This document shows positions 1 through 9,818 of a DNA stretch of 64,000 nucleotides, piece after piece (the first letter of the stretch is position 1; every line of letters starts with the position of its first letter). The position numbers and the translations under genes are program-made. Location: assembly GCA_963815295.1 (NCBI GenBank), contig CAWFFZ010000001.1:124001-188000 (forward strand), given 5' to 3'. This DNA comes from JACDHG01 sp963815295 (GTDB taxonomy: Bacteria; Actinomycetota; Actinomycetes; Propionibacteriales; Nocardioidaceae). The notes under the pieces were generated by a model. The model had not been told where the DNA came from. It searched no databases and worked only from the letters and a program-made list of their open reading frames with translations.

Positions 1-3
1 CGC

Positions 4-636
4 GTGAACAGTCCCGGCCCCGACCCGAGGTATGACGTCGGAGTCGGCCCGTGGCCGGGTGCCTGGCCCGACGACCCGCGACTCGACCCGGCGCTGCTCG
101 AGGGTGGAGACCGCCGCAACGTGGCCGACCGCTACCGCTACTGGCGGCTCGACGCGATCGTGGCCGACCTCGACACCAGACGGCACGAGTTCCACGTCGC
201 GATCGAGAACTGGGAGCACGACTTCAACATCGGCTCGGTCGTGCGCACCGCCAACGCGTTCCTCGCCGACGAGGTCCACATCGTGGGCCGCAAGCGGTGG
301 AACCGCCGCGGCGCGATGGTCACCGACCGCTACCAGCACGTGCGCCACCACCACTCGGTCGAGGACCTGGTGGATTGGGCAGCCGCAGCGGACCTGCCCC
401 TGTTCGGGATCGACAACCTCCCGGGCGCGGCCGCGCTGGAGGTGGCGAGGCTGCCCAGACGGTGCGTGCTCGTGTTCGGCCAGGAGGGCCCTGGTCTGAG
501 CGACCCCATGCGCGCCGCCTGCGAGGTGACGTTGTCGATCGCCCAGTACGGGTCGACCCGGTCCATCAATGCCGGCGCCGCAGCCGCGATCGCGATGCAC
601 ACCTGGGTTCGCCAGCATGCGGCACCATCAGCCTGA
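4..636 (+). CDS. SpoU/TrmH-family RNA 2'-O-methyltransferase
   Basis: The product (210 aa) is a SPOUT-class RNA ribose methyltransferase that would use SAM to methylate a tRNA or rRNA nucleotide. All three SpoU motifs are visible: motif 1 NIGSVVRTANAF at about residues 75-86 with the catalytic-type Arg81, motif 2 LVFGQEGPGLS at 157-166, and motif 3 around YGSTRSINAGAAAAIAMH at 182-199, which forms the trefoil-knot SAM site. There is no long N-terminal RNA-binding domain, so it is a short TrmH-like form. The GTG at position 4 is the first start, but only three bases precede it, so the true start may lie elsewhere. The target nucleotide cannot be deduced. Confidence 0.88.
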   Translation: MNSPGPDPRYDVGVGPWPGAWPDDPRLDPALLEGGDRRNVADRYRYWRLDAIVADLDTRRHEFHVAIENWEHDFNIGSVVRTANAFLADEVHIVGRKRWNRRGAMVTDRYQHVRHHHSVEDLVDWAAAADLPLFGIDNLPGAAALEVARLPRRCVLVFGQEGPGLSDPMRAACEVTLSIAQYGSTRSINAGAAAAIAMHTWVRQHAAPSA

Positions 637-731
637 CGTCGATGCCCAGAAGGTGGGCGCGGTGACAGCCCATGTGCCGACGGGGGATACTGGGCCGCGC
701 AGCGCCGCCGACATACCGACACGGAGATCCC

Positions 732-1763
732 ATGCCTCTTGCCACGCCTGATGTGTACGCCGCCATGCTCGACAAGGCGAAGGAGGGCCGCTTCGCCTAC
801 CCCGCGATCAACGTGACGTCCTCGCAGACCTTGCACGCGGCGATGCGCGGCTTCGCCGAGGCCGAGAGCGACGGGATCGTCCAGGTCTCGACCGGTGGGG
901 CCGAGTACCTGTCCGGGTCCACGATCAAGGACATGGTGGCGGGCTCGCTGGCGTTCGCGGCGTTCGCCGAGGAGGCAGCGAAGAAGTACCCGGTCAACAT
1001 TGCCCTGCACACTGACCACTGCCCCCAGGACAAGCTCGACGGGTTCGTCCGGCCGCTGCTGGCGGTGTCAAAGGAGCGCGTCGCAGCCGGAGGCAACCCG
1101 GTGTTCCAGTCCCACATGTGGGACGGGTCCGCAGTGCCCTTGGAGGAGAACCTCTCCATCGCGAGGGGTTTGCTGGCCGACGCGGCCGCGGCACATGTGG
1201 TGCTCGAGATCGAGGTCGGCGTCGTAGGCGGCGAAGAGGACGGCATCGTCGGGGCGATGGACGACAAGCTCTACACGACGCCCGATGACGCCCTACGTAC
1301 AGCGGAGGCCCTAGGGCTCGGCGACGACGGTCGCTACCTGACGGCGTTGACGTTCGGCAACGTGCATGGGGTCTACAAGCCCGGCAATGTCAAGCTGCGC
1401 CCGGAGATCTTGAAGGCCGCCCAAGAGGCGGTGGCGAAGGCGCACAACCTGGGCGACGACGCGAAGCCGTTCGACCTGGTCTTCCATGGCGGATCCGGGT
1501 CGACGCTCGAGGAAATCCGGGCCGCCCTCGACTACGGGGTGGTCAAGATGAACGTCGACACCGACACGCAGTACGCCTTCACGCGCCCCATCGTCGACCA
1601 CATGTTCGGCAACTACGGTGGCGTGCTCAAGGTGGACGGCGAAGTCGGCGACAAGAAGGCCTACGACCCCCGGGCCTACGGCAAGGCGGCCGAGGCCGGG
1701 ATGGCGAACCGCGTCGTCGAGGCCTGCGAGAACCTCCGCTCCGCCGGCACCACCCTCTTTTGA
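732..1763 (+). CDS. fba: Class II fructose-bisphosphate aldolase
   Basis: This 343-aa zinc enzyme cleaves fructose 1,6-bisphosphate to dihydroxyacetone phosphate and glyceraldehyde 3-phosphate in glycolysis and runs in reverse in gluconeogenesis. The class II signature is clear: ALHTDHC at about 92-97 (Asp95 catalytic, His96 zinc), EIEVG at 159-163, NVHG (His212), FHGGSGS at 251-257 (zinc His252 and phosphate-binding glycines) and the MNVDTD loop at 273-278. I chose the ATG at 732 because GGAG lies 5 bases upstream; an in-frame start 60 bases earlier lacks a ribosome binding site. The gene converges on the sortase gene with one base between the two stop codons. Confidence 0.95.
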   Translation: MPLATPDVYAAMLDKAKEGRFAYPAINVTSSQTLHAAMRGFAEAESDGIVQVSTGGAEYLSGSTIKDMVAGSLAFAAFAEEAAKKYPVNIALHTDHCPQDKLDGFVRPLLAVSKERVAAGGNPVFQSHMWDGSAVPLEENLSIARGLLADAAAAHVVLEIEVGVVGGEEDGIVGAMDDKLYTTPDDALRTAEALGLGDDGRYLTALTFGNVHGVYKPGNVKLRPEILKAAQEAVAKAHNLGDDAKPFDLVFHGGSGSTLEEIRAALDYGVVKMNVDTDTQYAFTRPIVDHMFGNYGGVLKVDGEVGDKKAYDPRAYGKAAEAGMANRVVEACENLRSAGTTLF

Positions 1764-1764
1764 G

Positions 1765-2526
1765 TTACTTGGGGGTGGTGGAGGCGAGGTGGCCGAAGGC
1801 GACCATGCGGTCGTCGGTGTGGAACAGCTCCGAGCAGGTTGTCAGCGTCAGCAGCGGTTTGCGCGGTAGCTCAGACTTGAACGTCGGCATCCCCGGCGGC
1901 GCCTGCCCGGCCGGAGCCTTCGGCACCGGGTCGATGACCCAGGTCTGGGCGAACGACACGATCAGGTCGTTCGGGTTCGTGTCCATCACATAGGTGTACG
2001 TCGCATCGGACGTCTCGACGATCACCTCGTCTCCCGGCCGGAGCTTGGCCAGGTCTCGGAGCGGCTCACCATGCGTGACCCGGGCGCCGGACAGCGCAAA
2101 GTTTCCGATCTGGCCAGGGCCGGCGCCCGGAAAATGGCCAAGCCCCTTCGCCAGGTCTCCGTCACGCACCCCCTCCACCATCGGCATCTCGTATTCCCGG
2201 CCGAACCGCGGGATCCGGACCAGCGCGTTGGCGCTGCCCAAGGCGGGGACCCCTGCCGGTCCGAGCACGTCGATGACCGTGGGGTGTTTCCACTGCTCCC
2301 GAATCTCCTCCCGGAGCTCGGTCTGTGCCTGCCGCGAGACCACATCAGTGCCGAAGTACTCCCAGGCGACGTACGCGAGGCCGCCGATTCCCGCCAGCAC
2401 GAGCACCACGACAACGCCCGTCACCGCCCACCTGGTCCGACCGCGGCGACGGGGAGTCGTCGAAGGTGCGTCCGGGTCGGGATCCGAAGCGGTATCGCCG
2501 GTGTCCTCCGGCGGCGTACTGTCCAT
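1765..2526 (-). CDS. Class E-like sortase lacking the catalytic histidine
   Basis: The 253-aa protein has a Pro/Asp-rich cytoplasmic start, a membrane anchor at about residues 33-55 and an extracytoplasmic sortase beta-barrel. The active-site strand reads LTLTTC (Cys231) and the partner arginine is present in DDRMVAFGH (Arg240). Where class E sortases normally carry Gly-His-Arg after the NFAL strand, this protein reads SGARVTH, so Ala148 replaces the catalytic His; His152 lies four residues on. Sortases attach sorting-signal proteins to peptidoglycan or make pili, but this one may be inactive or use an altered mechanism. No LPXTG-type substrate is encoded in the window. The ATG at 2526 was chosen because the anchor then sits at a normal distance; its ribosome binding site is weak. 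Confidence 0.85.
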   Translation of the reverse strand: MDSTPPEDTGDTASDPDPDAPSTTPRRRGRTRWAVTGVVVVLVLAGIGGLAYVAWEYFGTDVVSRQAQTELREEIREQWKHPTVIDVLGPAGVPALGSANALVRIPRFGREYEMPMVEGVRDGDLAKGLGHFPGAGPGQIGNFALSGARVTHGEPLRDLAKLRPGDEVIVETSDATYTYVMDTNPNDLIVSFAQTWVIDPVPKAPAGQAPPGMPTFKSELPRKPLLTLTTCSELFHTDDRMVAFGHLASTTPK

Positions 2527-2623
2527 GGCTCTGCCACTGTAACGACGCTCGAACGCCCTCGACCAGCGACAACAGTGAGCACACGTGGAGGCGCCAGGTC
2601 GCACCTGTCACTACCCTGACCGG

Positions 2624-3787
2624 ATGGAATCACCTGTGCTCGCCTCGCGGCTCGCCGGACTCGGCACCACGATCTTTGCCGAGATGTCGGCTCTGGCCCT
2701 GCGAACCCAGTCCATCAACCTCGGGCAGGGATTCCCGGACACCGACGGCCCTCGCGAGATCATCGACGCAGCGACCACGGCGATGCTAGGCGGCCGCAAC
2801 CAATACGCCCCCGGCCCCGGCGTCCCCGAGCTTCGCGCAGCCATCGCCGCCCACCAGCAGCGTTTCTACGGTATGACGCTCGACCCCGACACCGAGGTGA
2901 TCGTCACCACGGGCGCGACCGAGGGCATCGCCGCAGCGCTTCTCGGGTTGGTCGATCCCGGCGACGAGGTGATCGCGCTGGAGCCCTACTACGACTCGTA
3001 CGTCGCCGGCATCGCGATGGCAGGTGGTGTTCGGGTGCCACTGACTCTCCGCGCACCGGACTTCCGGCTTGACGCCTCGGCACTTCGCGCTGCAGTCACG
3101 CCCGGCACCAAAGCCCTACTGATCAACAGCCCGCACAACCCAACGGGCACGGTCCTCGACGAGATCGAGCTCCAGGCAATCGCCGATGTGGCCTGCGAGC
3201 ACGACCTGCTGGTGATCACGGACGAGGTCTACGAGCACCTGACGTTCGACGGCGCCACCCATCGACCGCTGGCGACGTACGACGGGATGCGCGAACGGAC
3301 GTTGACGGTCTCCAGCGGCGGCAAGACGTTCTCGTTCACCGGCTGGAAGGTCGGCTGGGCGGTCGGCCCGGCCGACTTGGTGCAGGCCGTGATGACGGCG
3401 AAGCAGTTCCTGACGTTCACATCGGGTGCCCCGCTGCAACCCGCGATCGCCCAGGCGTTGGCTCTCGACGACGCCTACTACCTAAGCCTGCGGACCTCCC
3501 TGCAGGACAAGCGAGACCGGCTTTGCGCGGGCTTGCGGGCGACCGGACTCGACGTCTTCACGCCACAGGGCACGTACTTCGTGACAACCGACATACGACC
3601 GCTCGGGTATGACGACGGCGTCGACTTCTGCCTCAAGCTGCCCGAGCGATGCGGCGTCGTCGCCATCCCACACGAGGTGTTCTACGACGACAAGGAAGCC
3701 GGTCGGCCGCTCGTGCGCTGGGCATTCTGCAAGCGCGACGACGTGCTCGACGAGGCGGTCGCCCGCCTCGCGCGACTCAATGACTGA
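2624..3787 (+). CDS. PLP-dependent class I/II aminotransferase
   Basis: This 387-aa fold-type I enzyme transfers an amino group between an amino acid and a 2-oxo acid. The markers are NLGQGFPD near residue 32, the YAPGPGVPELR substrate loop at 61-71, NSPHNPTG at 168-175 (cofactor Asn), ITDEVYEHL at 198-206 (Asp200 pairs with the PLP nitrogen) and SSGGKTFSFTGWKVGW at 230-245 with Lys234 as the Schiff-base lysine. This pattern fits the KAT/MtnE-like and DapC-like subgroup (kynurenine, methionine or N-succinyldiaminopimelate aminotransferase); the substrate cannot be chosen from sequence. The ATG at 2624 gives a family-like N terminus. Its end overlaps the convergent gene at 3777 by 11 bases. 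Confidence 0.9.
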   Translation: MESPVLASRLAGLGTTIFAEMSALALRTQSINLGQGFPDTDGPREIIDAATTAMLGGRNQYAPGPGVPELRAAIAAHQQRFYGMTLDPDTEVIVTTGATEGIAAALLGLVDPGDEVIALEPYYDSYVAGIAMAGGVRVPLTLRAPDFRLDASALRAAVTPGTKALLINSPHNPTGTVLDEIELQAIADVACEHDLLVITDEVYEHLTFDGATHRPLATYDGMRERTLTVSSGGKTFSFTGWKVGWAVGPADLVQAVMTAKQFLTFTSGAPLQPAIAQALALDDAYYLSLRTSLQDKRDRLCAGLRATGLDVFTPQGTYFVTTDIRPLGYDDGVDFCLKLPERCGVVAIPHEVFYDDKEAGRPLVRWAFCKRDDVLDEAVARLARLND

Positions 3788-4319
3788 CTGACTGGCCCGC
3801 CTTGTAGGCGAACCACTCTTTCGACGTCGCGAAGACGAGAGCGATGGCTGCCGCCACATAGACAAGGCTGACCATGCCGGTTGGTTCGCCGGACTGGATC
3901 ATGTTGTACACGGAGATGAGCGCATACACCCCACCTGTGGCGGCGAGCGCATAGGCCGCCCAGCGACGGCCAAGAAACGTGAAGATCGCAAAGAGGACCG
4001 CAGCCGTGCTCAAGATGAGCAGGGCCGCGCCGGTCAGCTGAGCGGCCGTCTCGACGTCCGCCCGGTCTTCCGATGCGAACTCGTTCAAGAAGTCGTCGGA
4101 TGAGGCAACGGCCAGCAGCACCGCACCGATGAGAAGTCCGAGCGCGCCACCGATCCAGGTGAGGATGCAGCCGGCAAGAAGTGTTCCGGGGCGTGATGGG
4201 GCAGGCCGCTCGTCGTATCCGCCGCCCGGGTACTGGCCGCCCGGGTACTGGCCGCCACCTGGGTATTGACCACCGGCTGGCGGCTGCTCGGGCTGGTCGG
4301 GGTACTGCGGGTAGGACAT
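3777..4319 (-). CDS. Small membrane protein with Gly/Pro/Tyr-rich N terminus
   Basis: The 180-aa protein starts with a low-complexity cytoplasmic tail of repeated GGQYPG units (residues about 15-35), followed by four predicted hydrophobic segments (about 46-70, 95-113, 118-135 and 150-168). Such QYPGG-tail small membrane proteins are common in actinobacteria and have no assigned function. The start is well supported by GGAGGAAAC directly before the ATG. The gene is separated by about 100 bases from the similarly built membrane gene upstream on the same strand. I do not recognise a specific family. Confidence 0.7.
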   Translation of the reverse strand: MSYPQYPDQPEQPPAGGQYPGGGQYPGGQYPGGGYDERPAPSRPGTLLAGCILTWIGGALGLLIGAVLLAVASSDDFLNEFASEDRADVETAAQLTGAALLILSTAAVLFAIFTFLGRRWAAYALAATGGVYALISVYNMIQSGEPTGMVSLVYVAAAIALVFATSKEWFAYKAGQSVSH

Positions 4320-4416
4320 GTTTCCTCCGGATGCGTGGGTGGGGTCACCTCGCGACCTGAGCGTAGCCGGTCGGTGGCCACAACAGCCTGCAAACGTCGT
4401 GACGGTAGGGACCAGG

Positions 4417-4932
4417 TCAGCGGCCCGGAGGCGGCGGAGGCGGCGGCCAGGTCGAAGTCGGCGGGCCTGCGGGGCCGGCCGGCGGCGGCGCCGGCGAGAA
4501 CCAGCCGCGCGCCGCCTTCGTCCACAGCAGCAGGACCGACGCGACGACGTACACCGTGATAACCCAGGCCGCAGGTCCGGCGAACAAGGTGACGCCGGCA
4601 ATTAAAGCCCCCATCACGGTGAGCGCGATGCGCGAAGATCGGTCACGCCGCAGCACGAAGATGCCAAGCACGAGCGCGACCGCTGCCATGGCGCCCGCGA
4701 TCAACAACGAGTAACGCACGAGGGTGCGGGCCGACTCCAGCGTCAGGTTGAGCCCCGCAGCCTCGTCGGACTCGAGGATGTCGGTGAGAATTTCGCGCAT
4801 TTGTGCGCTCTGCAGCTGCGACATCGCGTTGAACGCGAGAAACAGCACGAGCGCGCTGCCGACCACGATCTGGAAGCCCGCGATGGTCACTTCACGCGGG
4901 CGGCGCGCTGGCGAGCGACCGTCCGAAGTCAC
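4417..4932 (-). CDS. Hypothetical membrane protein, coupled to clpB
   Basis: The 171-aa protein has four predicted transmembrane segments (about 15-37, 70-90, 98-115, 118-138) and ends in a Pro-rich tail of PPPPPPPGR type. Its ATG overlaps the clpB stop codon in an ATGA arrangement, so it is probably translated by coupling from the heat-shock operon. The function is unknown; the position suggests expression under the same HspR control, which is inference. It shares general architecture but no obvious sequence identity with the next membrane protein downstream. Confidence 0.65.
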   Translation of the reverse strand: MTSDGRSPARRPREVTIAGFQIVVGSALVLFLAFNAMSQLQSAQMREILTDILESDEAAGLNLTLESARTLVRYSLLIAGAMAAVALVLGIFVLRRDRSSRIALTVMGALIAGVTLFAGPAAWVITVYVVASVLLLWTKAARGWFSPAPPPAGPAGPPTSTWPPPPPPPGR

Positions 4933-7520
4933 TCGCGGGTCACCTGCAGGCTGTCTCGGCCCTGGTCGACGTCCACCACCACAGTGTCACCATCACTGAC
5001 CTCGCCCGCCAACAACGACCGCGCCAACGCGTCGCCGATGGCGGTTTGGACCAGCCGCCGCAAGGGTCGGGCGCCGTACATCGGGTCGAACCCGGTGAGC
5101 GCCAGCCACTCGCGCGCGGCCGACGTCACATCGAGGGTGATGCGTCGCGTGGCGAGCCGGCGTGCGAGCGCCTGCACCTGCAGGTCGACGATGCGTTGGA
5201 GGTCTTCGGTGTCGAGAGCGTCGAACAGCACGATCTCGTCGAGCCGGTTGAGGAACTCCGGCTTGAACGACGAACGAACCGTCGCCATCACCGCGTCGTG
5301 CTTGGCGGCGGTGTCGAGCTGGGGGTCGACGAGGTACGACGACCCTAGGTTGCTTGTGAGGATCAAGATGGTGTTGCGGAAATCGACCGTATGCCCTTGT
5401 CCGTCGGTGAGTCGCCCGTCATCGAGCACCTGGAGCAGTACGTCGAAGACCTCGGGATGCGCCTTCTCCACCTCGTCGAGCAGGACGACGGAGTACGGCC
5501 GGCGTCGCACCGCCTCGGTCAGCTGCCCGCCTTCGTTGTAGCCCACATACCCGGGGGGTGCGCCGACCAGCCGGGCCACCGTGTGCTTCTCGGAGTACTC
5601 GCTCATGTCGATCCGCACGATCGCGCGCTCGTCGTCGAAAAGGAAGTCGGCGAGCGACTTGGCAAGCTCGGTCTTGCCGACGCCGGTGGGTCCGAGGAAC
5701 AGGAAGGACCCGGTCGGCCGGTCGGGGTCGGAGATACCGGCGCGGGCCCGGCGTACGGCGTCAGACACCGCCGTGACGGCAGCCCGTTGACCGATCAACC
5801 GACGTCCGAGCTCCTCCTCCATCCGGAGCAACTTGCCTGTCTCGCCTTCGAGAAGGCGGCCTGTCGGAATCCCAGTCCACGCAGCGATGACCTCGGCCAC
5901 CTCTGCTGCACCCACCTCCTCGCGCACCATCAACTGGCTCTGGTCGACTGCTGACTCTGCTTCCTGTGCTTGATGTAGTTGTTGCTCCATCGCTGGGATC
6001 TCACCGTTGAGGAGTCGGGCGGCAGTCTCCAGATCGCCTTCGCGATAAGCGATGTCGGCACGAGTGCGGACCTCGTCGATGCGTTGCTTGATATCGCCGA
6101 CCTGGTTGAGGCTCTGCTTCTCGCGTTCCCATCGCGCCTCGAGGCTGCGCAGCGACTCTTCCGAGTCGGCCAGCTCGGCTCGCAAGGTCTCGAGGCGCTG
6201 GACGGAGGCGGGGTCCCCCTCCTTCTCGAGATGGAACTCCTCCATCTTGAGACGGTCGACAGTGCGGCGAAGCTCGTCGACCTCGACCGGGCTCGAGTCG
6301 ATCTCCATCCGCAGCCGCGACGATGCCTCGTCGACGAGGTCGATGGCCTTGTCGGGCAGACGGCGGCCGGTGATGTAGCGGTGCGACAACGTCGCGGCTG
6401 CTACCAGGGCCGAGTCAGAGATCGACACCTTGTGGTGCGCTTCGTAACGCTCCTTCAGGCCGCGCAGGATCGCGATCGTGTCTTCGACGCTCGGCTCGCC
6501 CACGAAGACCTGCTGGAACCGCCGCTCCAACGCAGGGTCCTTCTCGATCCGCTCGCGGTACTCGTCGAGTGTCGTGGCGCCGATCATCCGCAGCTCACCG
6601 CGAGCAAGCATCGGCTTGAGCATGTTGCCGGCGTCCATGGCGGAGTCGCCACTTGCCCCGGCCCCGACGACGGTGTGGAGCTCGTCGATGAACGTGATGA
6701 CCTGGCCTTCGGAGCTCTTGATCTCCTCCAGCACGGCTTTGAGCCGCTCCTCGAACTCACCGCGGTACTTCGCTCCGGCCACCATCGCAGCGAGGTCGAG
6801 CGACAACAGCCGTCGACCACGCAGCGACTCCGGCACGTCGCCGGCGACGATGCGCTGTGCAAGCCCTTCGACGACGGCGGTCTTGCCGACTCCGGGCTCG
6901 CCGATGAGCACGGGGTTGTTCTTGGTACGTCGCGACAGCACCTGGACCACGCGCCGAATCTCGCTGTCACGGCCGATGACGGGATCGAGCTTGCCGTCGC
7001 GTGCCGCCCCGGTCAGGTCGACGGCGTACTTCTCGAGAGCCTGGTAGGTCGCCTCCGGGTCGGGAGTCGTGACGCGCTGAGAGCCGCGGACGGCGTCGAA
7101 CGCACCTTGCAGAGCTGCGGCACTGGCCCCCGTGCGCTCGAGCAGCTCCTTGACAGGGCTGTCGACTGAGGCAAGCCCGACGAGGAGATGCTCGGTCGAG
7201 ACGTACTCGTCGCCAAGAGACTCGGCCAGCTGGGTCGCCGACTCCAGCGCGGCCACGGTCGGGCGGCCATATGCCGGCGACGCGACGGTCGCGCCGGTCG
7301 CCGACGACAGCTTCGCCAGCACGTCAGACAGGTCGCGCGCGACGTTCGCAGGCTCGACTCCGACAGCCTCGAGGAGCGGCCGGGCTATTCCGTCGGTCTG
7401 ACCGAGCAACGCGGCAAGCAGGTGTGCCGGCTCGACCGCCGGGTTGCCAGCCGTCTTGGCGAGCTCAGCGGCGGCTCCGATCGCCTCCTGGCTGCGATGG
7501 GTGAACTTGGTGGGGTCCAT
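4929..7520 (-). CDS. clpB: Chaperone disaggregase ClpB
   Basis: This 863-aa Hsp100 ATPase rescues aggregated proteins together with DnaK, DnaJ and GrpE, all encoded upstream. The order is: Clp N-terminal domain (about 1-145), first AAA+ module with Walker A GEPGVGKT at 207-214 and Walker B VITFIDELHT, a coiled-coil middle domain (about 400-520), second AAA+ module with GPTGVGKTELAK and VVLLDEVEKAHPEV, and a C-terminal D2-small domain. Length is normal for ClpB. The ATG at 7520 follows AAGGCGG and starts MDPTKFT; a TTG six bases earlier is less likely. The start lies just 2 bases after the hspR stop, and the 3' end overlaps the next membrane gene, so all six genes form one transcription unit. 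Confidence 0.97.
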   Translation of the reverse strand: MDPTKFTHRSQEAIGAAAELAKTAGNPAVEPAHLLAALLGQTDGIARPLLEAVGVEPANVARDLSDVLAKLSSATGATVASPAYGRPTVAALESATQLAESLGDEYVSTEHLLVGLASVDSPVKELLERTGASAAALQGAFDAVRGSQRVTTPDPEATYQALEKYAVDLTGAARDGKLDPVIGRDSEIRRVVQVLSRRTKNNPVLIGEPGVGKTAVVEGLAQRIVAGDVPESLRGRRLLSLDLAAMVAGAKYRGEFEERLKAVLEEIKSSEGQVITFIDELHTVVGAGASGDSAMDAGNMLKPMLARGELRMIGATTLDEYRERIEKDPALERRFQQVFVGEPSVEDTIAILRGLKERYEAHHKVSISDSALVAAATLSHRYITGRRLPDKAIDLVDEASSRLRMEIDSSPVEVDELRRTVDRLKMEEFHLEKEGDPASVQRLETLRAELADSEESLRSLEARWEREKQSLNQVGDIKQRIDEVRTRADIAYREGDLETAARLLNGEIPAMEQQLHQAQEAESAVDQSQLMVREEVGAAEVAEVIAAWTGIPTGRLLEGETGKLLRMEEELGRRLIGQRAAVTAVSDAVRRARAGISDPDRPTGSFLFLGPTGVGKTELAKSLADFLFDDERAIVRIDMSEYSEKHTVARLVGAPPGYVGYNEGGQLTEAVRRRPYSVVLLDEVEKAHPEVFDVLLQVLDDGRLTDGQGHTVDFRNTILILTSNLGSSYLVDPQLDTAAKHDAVMATVRSSFKPEFLNRLDEIVLFDALDTEDLQRIVDLQVQALARRLATRRITLDVTSAAREWLALTGFDPMYGARPLRRLVQTAIGDALARSLLAGEVSDGDTVVVDVDQGRDSLQVTRE

Positions 7521-7522
7521 GA

Positions 7523-7919
7523 TCAACCGCCTTGTGATGTGGGTGGTCGGTAGCGCGTCATCGCCGTGGCGGCGCGCAGCACCGGCAGGTTCGGGAGCGC
7601 CATCTCGACGGCGACTTCGATGTCGGCCTCGAGCTCGGCGATGCGCGACTGAAGCGCGGCAACCTGGTGTTCGAGCTCGAGGATGCGGCGCACTCCCTCG
7701 ATGCCGATGCCGGACGACGTGAGTTGATGGACGGTGCGGAGCAGTTCGATGTCGCGCAGCGAGTAACGGCGACCGCCGCCGCCTGCCCGACCTGGGCTCA
7801 CCAGCCCGATCCGGTCGTAGCCCCGCAGGGTCTGCGGATGCATCCCGCTCAGCTCGGCTGCGACGCTGATGACGAAAACCGGTGCGTCAGGGTCGCTGAC
7901 CTCGAACGTGAGTCGTGCT

Positions 7920-7927
<8 letters not shown>
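7523..7927 (-). CDS. hspR: Heat-shock repressor HspR (MerR family)
   Basis: The 134-aa regulator carries an N-terminal MerR winged helix with HPQTLRGYDRIGLVSP at about 30-45 followed by GRRYSLRDIELL, and a short C-terminal coiled coil (about 85-110). HspR represses the dnaK operon by binding HAIR inverted repeats with DnaK as co-repressor; a HAIR-type site lies upstream of dnaK at 11717-11737. The ATG overlaps the dnaJ stop by 8 bases (ATGTCTAG), showing coupling. Residues 21-24 (ISVAAELSG) begin the recognition domain directly, so no effector domain is present, as expected for this family. Confidence 0.95.
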
Positions 7928-9068
<1,141 letters not shown>

Positions 9069-9083
9069 GCGGTCACCTCCTCG

Positions 9084-9818
9084 TCACCTCTCGTCGGGAC
9101 TGTCACTGCCTGCGGCGAAGCCGTCGTCGTCCGCAGCGCCCTCCGTCTCGCTGCCTGCGGCGTCGTACGTCGTCGGAGCGCCTTCGCTGCCGGCAGCGTC
9201 GGTTGCTGCCGCCTCGCTTGTCGGCTCCGGCTCGGCCACGGCGACCCGAGCAGGTCGCAGCACCCGGTCACCGAGCTTGTAACCGACTTGTAGGACAGTC
9301 TCCGCCACCGGCTCCGCGACCTTGTCGGAGTAGTTGTGCATGAGCGCCTCATGGATCCGGGGGTCGAAGGGGTCGCCCGCCTGACCGAACGCCACTAGCC
9401 CGAAACCCTGGAGGGTGCGCTCGAGCGAGTCGGCCACGGCCTTGAAGCCACCGGTCAGCTCGCCGTGGTCACGGGCGCGGCCGATGTCGTCGAGCACCGG
9501 GAGCAGCCCGGTCAGCACCGACGCGACCGCTGACGTGCGAACGCCGTCGCGGTCGCGGTCGACACGTCGCTTGTAGTTGACGTACTCGGCCTGCAGGCGC
9601 TGCAGGTCTGCGGTGCGCTCGGCCAGTGCAGCCTCCGCATCAGGCGGCGAGGGGGTCGCCGGCTGCGACTCCGAGTCTTCACCGGCCAGTTCCGGGTCGG
9701 ACGTCGGAGCCGCGACCGGCTCCCTCACCTTGCCGGTGTCGGGGTCGATCCGCCGTTTGTCGCGGAACACCACCCCTTCACGACTCTGCCCCTCGAACTC
9801 GTTGGGGTCTAACGTCAC
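9084..9818 (-). CDS. grpE: Nucleotide exchange factor GrpE
   Basis: The 244-aa protein releases ADP from DnaK. It has a long acidic disordered N terminus (1-60), the coiled-coil region with LAERTADLQRLQAEYVNYKRR at about 65-85, and the C-terminal beta-wing with FDPRIHEALMHNYS and VGYKLGDRVLRPARVAV. A Glu/Ala/Asp-rich tail of about 45 residues extends past the wing. It begins at a GTG that overlaps the dnaK stop (GTGA), a translational coupling arrangement. Confidence 0.95.
   Translation of the reverse strand: MTLDPNEFEGQSREGVVFRDKRRIDPDTGKVREPVAAPTSDPELAGEDSESQPATPSPPDAEAALAERTADLQRLQAEYVNYKRRVDRDRDGVRTSAVASVLTGLLPVLDDIGRARDHGELTGGFKAVADSLERTLQGFGLVAFGQAGDPFDPRIHEALMHNYSDKVAEPVAETVLQVGYKLGDRVLRPARVAVAEPEPTSEAAATDAAGSEGAPTTYDAAGSETEGAADDDGFAAGSDSPDER

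Noticed and set aside
5979..7169. Long open frame on the plus strand opposite clpB (also 11039-11812 opposite dnaK)
   Set aside because: These are antisense shadows caused by high GC third positions; they lack ribosome binding sites and known motifs while the minus-strand genes are fully conserved.
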